Shown here: piece by piece, positions 27,254-40,235 of the stretch
Layout: each line of letters starts with the position of its first letter
Numbering within the stretch: position 1 is the first letter of the stretch
NCBI GenBank assembly: GCA_951230915.1
Contig: OX579635.1
Coordinates: 13,826,001 to 13,890,000, forward strand
Reading direction: 5' to 3'
Source of the DNA: Antitrichia curtipendula
Taxonomy: Eukaryota > Streptophyta > Bryopsida > Hypnales > Leucodontaceae
Length of the DNA: 64,000 nucleotides
Notes under the pieces: model-generated
Told to the model about the DNA's origin: nothing
The model's input: only the letters and a program-made list of their open reading frames with translations
Databases searched by the model: none
Made by a program: the position numbers and the translations under genes

Positions 27254-30200
27254 ATGGCGTGCCACACTCCACCGGCTTCGGCTTTCTCAGCTTCTCTTCA
27301 AGGTGCATTTCATGTTGGTCTTTCGGTTTGGAGTTTGGAGTTTTGGTTTTGGGTATTTATTCATTTTTTTCGTGTGTGTGATCGCTCGTTTTGGATTGGT
27401 AGGATTAGAGTGTGGATTTGGGTAGATGATTTTGTGGTTGTGCGTCTCGGAATTAGGGTTTGATTTCCGCATTGTTTGTGGTTGGGGATTCGGTGGCATT
27501 GTTGGATTGTGAGCTTTTTTCGGAGGATTTGGGAGAGGGGATGGATCGGTGCGTGGTTCAGTTGATTGTGTGCTATGGAGGCTGAAATCGATCGCCGGGT
27601 TGGCTGTGGAGCAGAGTTTAGAGTATTAGATTGGTCGATTTTTTTGTATTCTTTGTTGAGAGGATTCCAATGTACCTAAGAATGCGGTATTTGTAAATCG
27701 TAGGCGAAGTTTGGAAGGCTGATTTTCTGAAATTGCTTCTTCAACAATAGGTACATATTGATGTACACTGGCTGAACTTTTAAATTCTTGGATTGTAGTA
27801 TGAATGGGAGTTTTGGGGGAGGATTTGAGGAGAGGAGAAGACATTGATTGTTGCGTGGTGCAGCTGAGGCTGCCGAGCGACACTCATAATCGCCACTTAA
27901 GCATAGTTACTATCAGACTGTTTCAAATTCTTAGATGTTCTTTGGTTCGCTATTGAAAGAGGATACCAATGCGGGCAAAGAATGTGTTCTTCGGATATTG
28001 TTCAAGGTAGAGACTCCATTAACCGTACAGTACATGAGAGGCTCCATTGACCATATGGGTGAGCTCTGTTTTGTGCAAAGTGTGAAAATACTTCTTCTGT
28101 TGACATTTCTTTTTTGCAATTGATTTTCAGCTTACCTCCAAATCAATGTGCAAACTTGTAGATGGTGTGAGATTCTAGATTGTTGTAGGGTAAGTTCCAG
28201 GTCTCCCTGTGTGGTGAACGGAACCTTTCCCTTCCTGTATGGTGAATAGAGACTTTACACTGCAAGAGAGATGGAGAGTGAAAGATTTAAAATCACGTGG
28301 GTACATATTGATTAACGAGGTGTACACCAGCTGAGGATCTCATCAAGTGGCGCTAAAGGATTTTGGGTTTCTCTACCTGTTGTCTCTCTCTTTCTTTCCT
28401 TGGATTGTCTGCTTGCATTTGGATTCTATTCTGGTCATGTTTTGATTGCATTGCAGGATGACTGAGCAGTGGTCATGGTTTTCTAGGTGGTGAACGGGTT
28501 CATGAAAGGGTTTCATTGAGGTGCACGCATTGGCGCACATCGGCATCAGTTGTTGGTGTGGGGTGTCGAGCTGTTATGTCAGCTGAGAACAGGTGAGATC
28601 TCACATTCTCTTTTTGCTTTGCTTTTTGCTTTTTTTTCGTCATCAGTAGAACCTTGTTTTGTTGCTGCTCTGCCAGTGTGTTGTGTGAGATTTATGGTTT
28701 AGGCATCAATGAACAGGGACGTCTCGCTTGCATCTTCTGAATTGGAGAAAGGGGAGTTGTCGCAGCGTGTTGGGGGCGAGTCATTAAGGTAAGTTTTGTA
28801 CTGATTTAACACTTCGAGGCTCAACTGGATTTAATGCTTTTGTTTACCACTTTTCAGTGGGTCGTACAGGGAGTTTCTTTCGTTCAATTTTATATTTTTT
28901 TGACCAAGACTTGAATGTTCTGCACTAATTCTGGTGATATAAAATTTGGTCTCGTTTTCACAAAAAAGTGAATTGAATTGGTCCTTTTTAAAACCATGCT
29001 CCTTTAGGGGTTGGTATGGCAGCTTTGCCAATTCATGAAATCCGTGCTATCAGGGTGTGTCTCTTGTGAACGGAAGAATTTTGAACATTCAAAGGTCTCA
29101 TGAAATCAGGCTAGAGTTTTTCAGTAGGCTTCCTATTTTCTGAAGCTGTGGTTTCAGGCGTGTAGGAAGGGGCTCGAGATTGGTCGGGTCGGGTTCAGCT
29201 GTACCTAAGAATGTTATCAGCAATGCGGATCTCTCAAAATATGTGGACACTTCGGATGAATGGATTTCTGTGCGAACAGGAATTCGCAATCGTCGTGTAC
29301 TTGGAGGCAAGAAATCTTTCTTATGAAAAACATTCTCTGTGTTGACCCTGTTTCTCTTGACGACTTATTTCCATGTTATTATTGTGTGACCATGTTGTTT
29401 GGAGAGAATAATATGCCAATGATGATTCCTTGGTTATTGTGGAGACATTGAAGTACAGCACTCCAAAACACTCCAGATACAGTGGGTGAAAAATTAAAGT
29501 GGCTCCTAATAGAGGAGGTTGTTAGCTAGTGTGCAGCTTCCAAGGTGGTCAGAATGTCTCACTAGATTTGAAAGACATGTATTACTGTGGCCGCTTGTAA
29601 TTACTGTGGTTCACAGTATATGATGTTCGGGGACCTATACAGAAGGAGCAATGTGTCATTTGTTTAAGAGATTAGCAAATATGTAAAAAATTGGCAGTTT
29701 CTATGATTTGACTCTCATAGAGATAATTTCATGAGTGCTAATTCGGCTCTTCAAATTTCTGCAGAGGAGGAGTCTCTCACATCTTTGTCTGTGGAGGCTT
29801 CAAGAAAGGCCCTTGAAATGGCTAACGTGAGCCCAGAGGAGGTTGATTTGGTGCTACTCTGCACATCTACTCCGGATGATCTGTTTGGCAGTGCCCCACA
29901 GGTATGAATTAAAAGAATTCGATGCATATTTGTTTGAACGGGGGTAATGACCTTCTTGTAACTTTTAAGGAAAAGCAACTTCTGCACTATTTAGGTTGTG
30001 ACTTGGAGATTTCCATTTCTGAAACGAATCATCTCATCACCAAAATCCTCTTCTGCAATTTCTTTGCTATCTGATTTAATTCTTTGTCATTTTATACAAT
30101 CTGTGTTTGTTTCGCGAATTTCCGTATTAGTTGACTCTTCAACGATCGATATTGTCTATGTTTGAGGATTACCATGTGAAGCACGTTTCTGCTAGCAATT

Positions 30201-33200
30201 GTGTACCTCAGGCTTACTACATTTACCTTGTACTGGCTTGTGTAACAAGTAGGTCCAATATCTCTTTCTTTGCAGTTTGCATTTGAACTTTGTGGTCCTT
30301 CAAGGTTTCTAAGAGTAGTTTTAGAGTTATCGTGCAGTGTTGAATTGTTCTCATAAGTCGACAACTATGTTATGTTTTTGCATGGCATTTTCAGGTGCAA
30401 ACTTTGCTGGGATGTCATAATGCTTTGGCTTTTGATTTGACGGCTGCATGTAGCGGCTTCGTGCTGGGTCTTGTGACGGCCACTCGCTTCATTAGGGGTA
30501 TTATTCTGCGTTTCTCAAATAATTAAAGAAATCTTGGTAACGAGTTGAGTTTTACCGAATAGAGTTCTCTTCTGAAGCTAACTGGACATAAATTTTTGTT
30601 GATGTCATCATAAGCAAAATTAGTGTGGCCGTCTAAAGCCAACTTTGAAATTACGTGCAGGAGGGGGATATAAGAATGTACTCGTTGTGGGTGCTGATGC
30701 CCTTTCAAGATACGTGGATTGGACAGACAGAGGGACTTGTATTCTCTTTGGTGATGCCTCTGGAGCTGTCCTATTACAGGTCTGACTGTTCGTCCTACTC
30801 CATGAATTGCCAGGAACATCTTGGTTCTCACTGAAGTTTTACTGAAATTCTCACTGAGGCCTTTCAACCACCCTTATGTTGATAACTGTTGGAACTATTT
30901 ATCGATGTTCTTGATCTCTTCTTAGTGATGTTATGGATCATCGATTTTTGTCATGTCATGTGTGTAGCATTAAATAGTGGTGATTGTCAAAATTTCAAGA
31001 TAGTGGCACTTACAGACGGTTGTTTGGAACCTCAGATCTGTACTATTCTTAGTTTTTAGAGCTCTGTGCACTTGAATACTCACAATTTATCGCGCTTTGA
31101 AACATGCCATTTGAACTAATACTACCGTATTGGCTTTCTTAAACAGGCTGCCACTGATGACCAGGACAGCTTGCTTGGCTTTGACCTACGCAGTGATGGA
31201 AATGGGCAGAAGTGGGTTTCTTCTCCTTTTGCATGTCGTGTTCATTTATTAGTTGTCCACTTAAATGAGATCAAGATGCTTCTCATTTTTCTGCACAGAT
31301 GTAGTTGCATTTCCCCATCATGAGCATTACCTTGCCTCTTGTTTTGGGGGTATCTGCTGGGCATTGGAATGATTTCGTCAACTGGTCCTTTCAAATGTCA
31401 AATGCTGAAGACCATGACTTTTTAACTTGGGACTGAGCATGAATGCAAATGCTGCAGGCATTTGCATGTGAAGGTGGATAAAGTTGCAGATCCGTCACCT
31501 AGTGGAGGGGAGACAAATGGAGCAGCATTCAAAAAACCTGGCAGGGCTTCATATGAATGTCTTCAAATGAATGGACAGGAGGTGTTCAAGTTTGCTGTAC
31601 GAGCTGTGCCTCAGGTTGTGGAAGGCGCATTACAGGAGGCTGGCCTCTCCGGCGAAAATGTTGACTGGTTGCTTCTTCACCAGGTATGTGGACTCCTATT
31701 CAAGACAGTGTAAGCCGTTCATATTGCTTCGAACGATTTTTTATGCTCAGCTAGTGCGCATTTCTACGCTTGTAGGAGTGTGATTTTTAGGAGATCAGTA
31801 TCGAGATGGGGAGAGATCTCTTTGCGTACAAGAGCCGAATCTGTTGAGAACTTTCTGTAAAATTTCTTCTGCAATTTTGAAGCGAGAAATTGAATACCAC
31901 TGCAAGACAGTAGACGACCCCATTCCCAATCAAAGATCAGTGGCCAGAGGCATTTAGCCAAGTCATACTTACATCCAACTTGCTAATTGAAGACAACGAA
32001 GCGCATGAATAGATGAGTTGCTGGGTTTAGTATAGGAGACAAGATCAGGCTCCTAATGGTTTTAGTATTCTCGACCTGATTAACCCCTAAAACCCCGTTT
32101 GTCCCTTCGGGGGACAATTTGGGTCCGGGTAGGTTCCTGTGACCTCAATTTGTAGAGAAATGTTTTGGGATTTTTTGAGGTTTTGCGGTTTTGCGAGAGC
32201 TTTGTGGATATATAATTTTTATTTCAATTGGTGCCCGAGAGAAAAAGTTGTGCCAAAAATAGAGTTTGGCGGGCAACACAAAAAAATCACAGAAAGTCAA
32301 AATAAATTTCTTAAATATTTTTTTCAAAATCTTTGTCTTTTTGTCTACATTTGAAGCTTTGATTCATTCTATTTGGACTAATAATGAAAAAGTTATGGAC
32401 AATCTTAGTTTTTCGGGCAATCGAAGCATGTTCTTGAAAAAATAACTTTTAGGATTCATTTTTTAATGCAATTTTTACAATTTTCAGAATTTTTTTTTAG
32501 ACAAGGTTGAATTTGCTTTCTAGAACAATCTCACCATTGGGATTATGGTATTTCAATTTTGTCTTAGAGCTATTAACGATTTAATTATTCCTTCAATCTT
32601 GAACCTACTTCTACTTAACAATTTTTTAATGAGTAAAAATTTAGTGTTTTTTTCTTGAATTTTTTTTCCTAGATTCTCAACTGAAGTATTCAACATATAA
32701 ACTTAGAAAATCAAAATCAACAATACAAAAAATTTAAGTTAAATAGGTTCAAAGCCTAAAAATCTAGTCAAGCAAGGTGCAAAAAAACTTGTTTTCTTCA
32801 CTTTGAATGCAAATATCTTGCAATCTATTTGTTCAAAGTTTCTGAAATTTCTTGCACACATTCTCATACTAGTCTAGTATAAGATCCTATGGTTAGATAT
32901 GCAAAAAGAAACAATTTTTATAGTTTTTTGCTCTTTGCAATAGAAGTGGCAATTTTGAGTGTGTTTTGATGGAAAAAAGGCCTCGGGGTTTTAGGGGTTA
33001 ATTGTGGCCGCGGTTAATTGCTCGTCAATTCTGCAATCTGAAGGTCTTAATATTATGTATTTATGTGTACTCTTGCAGGCTAATCAGAGGATTCTTGATT
33101 CTGTATCTGACAGATTACATATACCCTCAGAGAAAGTGATTTCGAATCTTGCTAATTACGGAAATACCAGTGCAGCCTCCATACCGTTAGCTCTAGACGA

Positions 33201-33300
33201 GGCTGTCCGAAGTGGTAAGGTGAAGGTCGGTGATGTGGTGGCTACTGCTGGATTTGGGGCAGGCCTTACTTGGGGATCAGCTATCGTTAGGTGGGGTTAG
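27254..33300 (+). CDS. KASIII: Plastid 3-oxoacyl-ACP synthase III (KASIII), ten exons
   Basis: Condenses acetyl-CoA with malonyl-ACP to start type II fatty acid synthesis, expected in the plastid stroma. Exons: 27254-27302, 28487-28592, 28717-28788, 29158-29306, 29765-29901, 30395-30497, 30661-30779, 31147-31211, 31458-31683 and 33079-33300. They sum to 1248 nt (415 residues plus TAG), and every junction keeps frame. The catalytic triad is visible: Cys190 in TAACSGF, His341 in LLLHQANQR and Asn371 in NYGNTSAAS; the His-Asn spacing of 30 equals that of bacterial FabH. Residues 1 to about 75 (exons 1-3) are Ser/Ala/Arg-rich with no family homology, as expected for a transit peptide; their splice sites were chosen because they alone keep frame, so they are less certain. 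The start is ATG in GCCATGGCG. Intron 4 has a GC donor (GGAG|GCAAG). Intron 1 holds a telo-box (27454) and intron 9 a full TTAA element. Confidence 0.94.
27480..28070 (+). repeat. Old tandem duplication (about 296 bp) in KASIII intron 1
   Basis: Several landmarks recur with a shift near 296 bp: GAGAGGATTCCAATG at about 27657 against GAAAGAGGATACCAATG at about 27953; TGCGTGGTTCAG at about 27550 against TTGCGTGGTGCAG at about 27851; a G-rich GGAGGATTTG block before each. The copies are clearly diverged. Confidence 0.6.
28803..29020 (+). mobile_element. Possible eroded TTAA element in KASIII intron 3
   Basis: Right end GCTCCTTTAGGGGTTGG resembles the TTAA-element terminus; left end near TTTAACACTTCGAGG is poor. 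Interior similarity to the MTP intron 1 fragment supports a common repeat. Confidence 0.45.
32080..33001 (+). mobile_element. TTAA element, family A, inside KASIII intron 9
   Basis: Ends are TTAACCCCTAAAACCCCG and CGGGGTTTTAGGGGTTAA, a perfect 18-bp inverted repeat including the TTAA. The interior matches the copy at 1884 (GGGGGACAA hairpin, CATTTGAAGCTTTGATTCATTC block, TTGCAATAGAAGTGGCAATT near the right end). It accounts for most of this unusually long intron and ends 77 bp before the last exon. Confidence 0.9.
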
Positions 33301-34816
33301 ATCTTGCCTTCTATCTATTAACTGCAGCCGAATGGCAATTGATTATTGCCAAATTGAGTACGAAATGACTAGGATCGAACACAGTCATATAGATTGTATC
33401 AAAGCATACTGTGAGGTTTTTCTTGGCCTAGGATTAGTACGCAGAAGATTGATTGCAGACCAACCTGCCGAAGGATGAAGAATAGAAGCTGTTGGATGGA
33501 AGCATTGGTACCAAACTATTCCCAAAGAGTCACCAGGCAACTGAATGTTTTGTTTCTGAAAAGATGTACTTGCCCCTGTTGAGAGACGGTACATTTCATC
33601 CCTGTACAATGTGCCCTTATGCCGGCAGTCAACGTGGCCCAAGTGCGTTTGTGGACATCTTCAAGGTCCGAGCTAAGACACTTGATAAACCTGGGTGCTC
33701 CGTTGGTGACAATAGCCAAGAGTGTAACTAATTAGCGGCAAGCCCCTCTTAACTCGTGATTTCTAATTTTGACATTGGTTTTTTACCATAATTACTCCTT
33801 TGGTTGTATTTTAATTTTGAACATGGTACTGCGTCCTGTGTTTTTTGTCATCTCAGGTCTTACAGCATTTCAGATTGTTGAATGCTTAGTTCGGTTTCAA
33901 ATTTGGCACAGTAGCTCTCACTTGCAGACTGTGATACTGTCTTCTGCTTCAGAATTTTAATCACATGTACCGTGAGTGTCATCGCACCTGTTAAGGTACG
34001 AGAACTTATTTGGGCCCTGTGACTATTTGGGCCATTTTGTATCAGTAGAATATATTTGAATGTTTGAAATGTACAGTTCATAGTGACACAAATGGCGTTT
34101 CCTACCTTACGGTTGTTGAAGTGAATGACTCAGCAACTCTGAGCACCCACTTCCTTTGTTATGATTACCACTTATTTGGGGTCCCATGCTACAGTGTTTT
34201 GTTTTGTTGTTTATCTAGCTGCTGCAACAGGACCAGCCTCCTTCGAAAACTCCAGAGAATACTCGTCTTTTGATTTGGATTTTTGAGCCGCCTGAATTGG
34301 CTGAAGAACCGCTTAGAGGGTTGAAACATGTGCCATCCTGATACTCTGGAAAATCGAAGGCCAGCAGATTCCCCGTCGTATTCTATGGTACAGTACAGCT
34401 GAAAAGTTTGCTAGCTGTTCATATGACTAGCGTTCGGGATTTTTTTAAATAATTTTCCCTCTATTTTTCTTTGATACCCGTACTGCACCGTTTTTTCAAG
34501 TCTGTTTTTTTCCCTCTATTTTTGGCTCTAAAAATAAATTTTGTAGATTTTTTCACCAATGTTTTTTTTTTTATGTTTTGGATTTGCAACTGATTTTTTT
34601 TCTGAACTCCATTGGCTAACAATGAACTAACCAGGGTTTCTCCCCAAACATATGACACAACTTACATTTTTAGGGTGGACTACATTCTTGTATTTTTTCA
34701 AGTATGAAGATTTGGGGAATGAACTCTCACTATTGGGTGCTATTTTTTTTGTTCAAAGTCAAAGTGAGCAAGACACCTACCTTGTTCTTCAATGCACATT
34801 TGCAATTACTACTAGC
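33301..34816. other. KASIII 3' flank, probable 3' UTR at its start
   Basis: Less AT-rich than deeper intergenic DNA for about 1 kb, as expected of transcribed sequence. ORFs here (up to 85 codons, both strands) are not recognisable. The polyadenylation site was not assigned. Confidence 0.4.
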
Positions 34817-35690
34817 TTATCCCATAAAGGACCGTGACTATGTTTTCCCAAAAAAACATTCCAAAACTACCATTTATAGTACAAGCACTAAATTTTAGAA
34901 AAAAAAAACATTTTCGAACACATGTAATTGTAGGACCTTGTAGTACGTTGGTTTGAAAAGATGTGGAAAAAATTTCAGAAATTTTCAAATTGTGAGATAT
35001 TAGCATTTGAAGTGACAAATTCCTTTTTTCGGCCTTGCAAAATGTCCAAAATGGCGTTGCTTCTTTGGATTCATTCTTCAAGACAAGTTGGCTACACGCT
35101 TTTTGTATCATTTCAAATTGTGCAACATACATGGAAAAAATAGTAAGTAGAAAGAAGTAGATAATGATTAAAAATACTAAATTGTTGAGAATTTATTTAC
35201 AGAACTAAAAAATGCCAATCCTAGTGGTTGTAATGTTGTAAAAAATAATCTACATCTTGTGATTTCATTTTTTTCAAAAATATTAAAAACTAAGTAAAAT
35301 ACAGGACTTCAAAGTTTATTTTAGAGTGGAGAATCCGTAATTGCCCGCAAACTAAAACTCCTCATAACTTTTGACTCATTGATCAAAATGGAATGATTTA
35401 AAACTTAACTCGTATATATAACTGTAGAAAACCTATTTCAAATTTTTGTTTACGGAAAAAGTGATTTTTTTTGTCTGCCTGGACTGCCCATTTCCAAAAA
35501 AAGTAACATATTAAGCCATAACTTTTGACTCATATTTCCAAATGTCACGAAATTTAGTGCATATGAAAGATATATCTTATTTCTACCTTCTATTAATATT
35601 TTAGCCTAAAATATGTAAATCTCCTATCACACATACATGTCCAAAATTTCTATGTTGCCCAAAATTGCATGATGATCCTTTAGAGGTTAG
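34817..35690 (+). mobile_element. TTAA element, sub-family A' (full length)
   Basis: Left end TTATCCCATAAAGGACCGTG, right end GATCCTTTAGAGGTTAG. The interior matches the 20977 copy (TATGTTTTC...CCAAAA, GACTCATTGATCAAAATGGAATGATT). It lies about 1.5 kb downstream of KASIII. Confidence 0.75.
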
Positions 35691-35699
35691 GATGCAACA

Positions 35700-36690
35700 A
35701 GGTAGGCCCATCCAGAACTAACACCTTTTTGTGGTGAATAGTTTCTATTATTAGATCAATGCACCAAAAGAAGATTTCAAATTGCACCAAAGAATACGTC
35801 ATTTGGATTTTGTATGTAGAAGTTGTGAAGGGTCAAAGACTCCACATAGTCAAAGAACACCCTAAAGCAAAAAGATCCATAGTTACCATAGAAAAGCATA
35901 TTAATTTTGGAAGAATATCATTTTTATTTCAATTGATGCATGAGAATAAAATTTATGCTACTATAACCTCAAAACAAACAAGCTTAGGTATAAAAAATAG
36001 AGATAAATTTGAAATAAAATCCTTAAATTTTTTTTGGTAGATTATTATTTTTGTTTACATGGAAGATTTGATTAATTCCATTTGGATTAGTGATGTGAAA
36101 GTTATAACCCATCTTGTTTTGGGGGCAATCATAGTATTATCTTGAGAAAATAACTTATTGGATTTGTTTTTCAACTCAATTTTCACAATTTAAAAGAAAA
36201 AGATTCCACAAAGATTGTTTTGTTTGCAAAAAGAATCTCACTATTGAGATTACTGTGTTTCAATTCTTTCTTAGAGTTATCGACGATATAGATTTTTATT
36301 CTATTTTGTACTACTTTTAATTTCTTAAATTTAAAGAATAAAAATCAAGTAGTTTTGTTTGATTACTTTCCCTACGCTTTCAACTCAATTCTTCAGCATA
36401 AAAAAATAGAAAAATAAAATCTTTAATACAAGAAATTTAAATTAAGAAGATTCAAAGTCAAATAATCTAATTACGGAAGGTGCATTAAAAAATATTTTCT
36501 TTACTTTAAAAGCAAAAGAACCTTGCAATCTACACTATTAAAGTTTTTGAAATTTTTTCTACAAATTTTTATAATAGTCTAGTGTAAAATCACATGTTTA
36601 GATATTGAAAAGGAACAAATTTTAAAATTATTGCTTTTTGCAATAGAAATGGCAATTTTAAGTGTTTTTTGATGGAAAAACAGGCCTACT
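35700..36690 (+). mobile_element. TTAA element, family A, degraded copy
   Basis: Aligns by eye with the family A interior (GATTTGATTAATTCCATTTGG, GTTTTGGGGGCAATCA, TTGCAATAGAAATGGCAATT, TTTTTTGATGGAAAAACAGGCC). Both terminal repeats are eroded, so limits are approximate. Confidence 0.65.
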
Positions 36691-37001
36691 AATAATAAAG
36701 AAATTTGAAATATTGTTTTAAAATAAACAAATTCATTTATTGAAGCTTCCAAAAATTTTGAATTATGCCTATGAAATGCGTCATTAAACTATGAAGAAAT
36801 GTATGCTTTCAAGTTTTATTCAAAAGATTTCAAAATGTCAATAATTAACTCCTAAGTGCCACAAAGTTCATATTGTAGATGACTAACAAAGTGCCTTAAA
36901 TTTACATTTCATCTATACAAAAAAATACTTGGATTCTTGAATCCTCATACTACAAACAATGTGCTTCTACTTCTTTCATTTGTTGAAGCAACTTCCTTCC
37001 A

Positions 37002-37832
37002 TTAATTGATGCTTGCATGGGATACTTCAACATTGTGAGGTATTTGTGTTCCTTCTCCCACCTTAGTTGCTTCAATGACCAACCAAGTATCTAGACCATC
37101 TATATTTTTGTCTTCAATTGGTAGAATTTTTTGAAGCATTAAATCTTTATCTTTTAAGGCTACTTTAAAGTTCTTATGTTTCATTGTCGAGGATTCTTGA
37201 GTTTCTTGAATCATTTCTAAATCTTTGATTTCTACTATTTGAGGTACTTCTATATTTAAGTCTTCTACCATAGGAGGTTTTGAGGATTCTTCAACCAATT
37301 TTAAAGTTATTTCTTCTAGTATTGGAGCTTCTTGTGTCAATTTGATATCTTGGTCTTCTATCACGTGAACTTTTGGAGCTTCCTCAACCCGGTCTTCAAC
37401 TAAATCAATCACTAATTCAACTAAACCTTCTTGTGCCACTTCCATGTATTCATCTTCCACCACTGTGACTTCTTGTGGTTCTTGAATGCTTTGTGTCACA
37501 TCTATATTTTTCACTTCCACCAATGAAGCTTCATGACATTCTTTGGCTTTGGGGGCTTTCTTAATTTTTGTATTCACTTCTATAAAGTAAATGTGTACAA
37601 GATGTGGGATGTTTATGAAGTACAATGGAATGAATGGAAGGAGCATAAAATATAATGCAACACATGGAAGGAATATAAATAAACATAGAAGGTAATATTG
37701 TAACATTTTCAAATAATATATAGATAAAGTCGAAATAACCAAAGGCAAATTAAATTTGTTATTGACTACCAAATACGTCATCATTGCAAAATATGTCATC
37801 ATTGCCAAATCCATATTCATTGAATATTTCAT
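37002..37832 (-). CDS. Unrecognised acidic repeat protein ORF (276 codons)
   Basis: The longest uninterrupted frame in the window. Residues 1 to about 85 are hydrophobic and low-complexity (they include a MMTYFAMMTYL duplication) and look like translated AT-rich DNA. From about residue 85 the frame is acidic and hydrophilic with loosely repeated units of the type VVEDxxIxxxQE. A plausible acceptor (ACTTTATAG) lies just before this part on the minus strand (about 37580), so the true coding part may be an exon of about 190 codons ending at TAA 37002. I do not recognise the family; a retroelement origin is possible. Confidence 0.35.
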   Translation of the reverse strand: MKYSMNMDLAMMTYFAMMTYLVVNNKFNLPLVISTLSIYYLKMLQYYLLCLFIFLPCVALYFMLLPFIPLYFINIPHLVHIYFIEVNTKIKKAPKAKECHEASLVEVKNIDVTQSIQEPQEVTVVEDEYMEVAQEGLVELVIDLVEDRVEEAPKVHVIEDQDIKLTQEAPILEEITLKLVEESSKPPMVEDLNIEVPQIVEIKDLEMIQETQESSTMKHKNFKVALKDKDLMLQKILPIEDKNIDGLDTWLVIEATKVGEGTQIPHNVEVSHASIN

Positions 37833-38529
37833 AATTCTAAAAACTAGTCAATTTTAAAATAAAAATCATATAAAATGTGATATTAGGAATAATATATATA
37901 GGCTTTCAAAAACATGAGACATTTAAATATAGGAATGCAAAATTAGACATGTAAAAATAAATATATAAATATAAAATGTAAAATATAAAAAATAAAAGTT
38001 TAGAATTTAGATCAATTTATTTTAAATTGAATAAATGATTCAAGTGAATAAATTAAATCTTGTATTTAAAATAGTTAATGCATTGAATAATCTACTATAT
38101 CAAAGTTTGTACAATGACCATTACTACCAAAATATTATAAATTATTTCCTCCATTCCCAAATAAGCATCTATATTAAAACCTCATGTTTTTAAATATCAA
38201 TTTCATGTTGTAAAATCATATTGTTAAATGCATAATTTTGAAGAATTTAAATTTCATATTACCACAATTAATTAAGAACATTGTATGTGTTCATTGCAAC
38301 TTGAATAAAAATAAGGCCCAACTTATTCAAAACTACTACGAAAAACCTCGGCATGAGTTTCCGAGTGAGTTTCCAGTGCAAAAACTTATTTTGGGACAAG
38401 GGGAATATGTTAGATCCTAGAAAAAAATTAATTAAAAGATGATTATATTTGACGTTTGTTGGCAATTTGGCATATCTTTAAAGTCAATAGTAAAACAAGT
38501 GATCTTTTCAATAGTGATGACAGTTTTCT

Positions 38530-39010
38530 TTAACCTATAAAGTCCCAAGGCCTCTTTTCCATCAAAAAACATTCAAAATTGTCATTTTTCTAGCAAAGAG
38601 CAAAAAAAATTGAAAATGTTTTTTTAAAATATCTAACCGTAGGATCTTATACTAGACTAGTATAAGAATATAAGGAAGAAATTTCACAAACTTTGACCAT
38701 ATAGAATGCAAGATATTGGTGTTTAAAAGTGAAGGAAACAAGCTTTTTTGCACCTTGTTCAACCATATTTCTAAGAAAAACACACTTATTTTTCACTCAT
38801 AAAAAAATTATTAAAAAGAAATAGGTTCAAGATTGAAGGAAAATCTAAATTGTTAATAGTTCTAAGATGGAATTGAAATACACTAATTTCAATGATGAGA
38901 TTGTTCTAGCAAGAGATCTTAACCTTGTGAAACTTTTTTTTCTGAAAAATTGTGAAAATTGAAGCCAAAAATTAATCCTACAAGTTGTTTTTTCAAGAAG
39001 ATGCTCTAAG
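38530..39010 (-). mobile_element. TTAA element, family A, partial reverse copy
   Basis: Starts TTAACCTATAAAGTCCCAAGG and continues with the reverse complement of the family A right half (CATCAAAAAACATTCAAAATTG, AGATATTGGTGTTTAAAAGTG). The other terminus is missing. Confidence 0.7.
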
Positions 39011-39475
39011 GGGACAATATGACTTCAGGGGGCAAATTGCTACCTTTGAATTTCACACCAAAAATTGCAACAAAAATTGACAGCACACATTTGCTCCTGA
39101 AAATCAAGGAGAAAAATGAAGAAGAAGAACTTATCCCTACTCAATATATGAATACAAGTGTACAAATGAACATGTAAACAAACATGAATTTAGTATATAT
39201 ATGTATGGATTCAAGTGTGGATATGAATACTTCATACTTATAGATATATATGGTGAATTATCCCACATCCTTTGTTAAACTTATTCACTAATTCTAGTAT
39301 ATGATTCCTAGATTATTTGGTGAATTCTTCATAAGTACTTTGCCAATAAATATTTGACCACAAGTAAATAATTGACATGTGTCCCTGTATGTTTTAGTTA
39401 TAGAAAATTAGACAATATATAGGTATGAGTTGTTTCAATTATAAAAAACCAAAACATTCATATGAATTACTAAAT

Positions 39476-39521
39476 GGTGTATTTGAGCACATGAGTGGCT
39501 ATCTATGTGCTCAAATACACC
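39476..39521. repeat. Perfect 17-bp hairpin with 12-nt loop
   Basis: GGTGTATTTGAGCACAT (39476-39492) and ATGTGCTCAAATACACC (39505-39521) are exact reverse complements. No T-run follows, and no gene is adjacent. Confidence 0.9.
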
Positions 39522-40235
39522 AACCCATCATGCTATTACATTGGTCAAAAAGCACATTTCATATTAGAAATTGACTGGAATCTTTTCAATACTTAACTCC
39601 TAATTACACCGCAACCATCTTGTAGTGTCTGCTGGTCTTTCGACAATGTTTTAGGAAAGATTAAATTTTGTTTTCAATTTTTTATTTTCATATGGATAGA
39701 AAATAAATTACCTTTAAATAGGTTTATTACACATTGAAATTACTAAATTATCTAACTTTATTTATGAAGAAATGAACTCAATGTATACAATACTATTGAA
39801 GGGTTAAACATTTACTAATAAGAGAAAGAATCATATTTTCATGGTCGAATTCCATAACATTCAATAGCATGCAATAGCACTGCCTCGGCTTTGGAGTAGA
39901 TGGTGTGAAATATTCTACATCCATGAGTAGCTAAGTGGACAAGTGCAAACTCAATGTGATGAGGTGAGGGTGCATAAAAGAAAGGCAGTGGGTATGAAGG
40001 CTTATCATTTTGTGCTTATCAATGTACAACAAAAAATTTTAGTCAAAAAATGACATGACCCTAGGCTCTCGTATGCAAAAATAGGATAAAAGGAAAGTTG
40101 ATACATAACTTACATCATTCAAAAAAAAATGAAGTTATGCATGCACAGATAACATTGATCCCTTCATAGCCTTGCCTTCCATCGAAAATTGGAAACAATA
40201 AAAGTAACTTGTTGATGGTATCACCAAACAACCAC

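Noticed and set aside
28457..28486. Earlier acceptors for KASIII exon 2 (after TTGCAG at 28456 or GAGCAG at 28469)
   Set aside because: Both bring in-frame stops; only the acceptor at 28486 keeps the frame.
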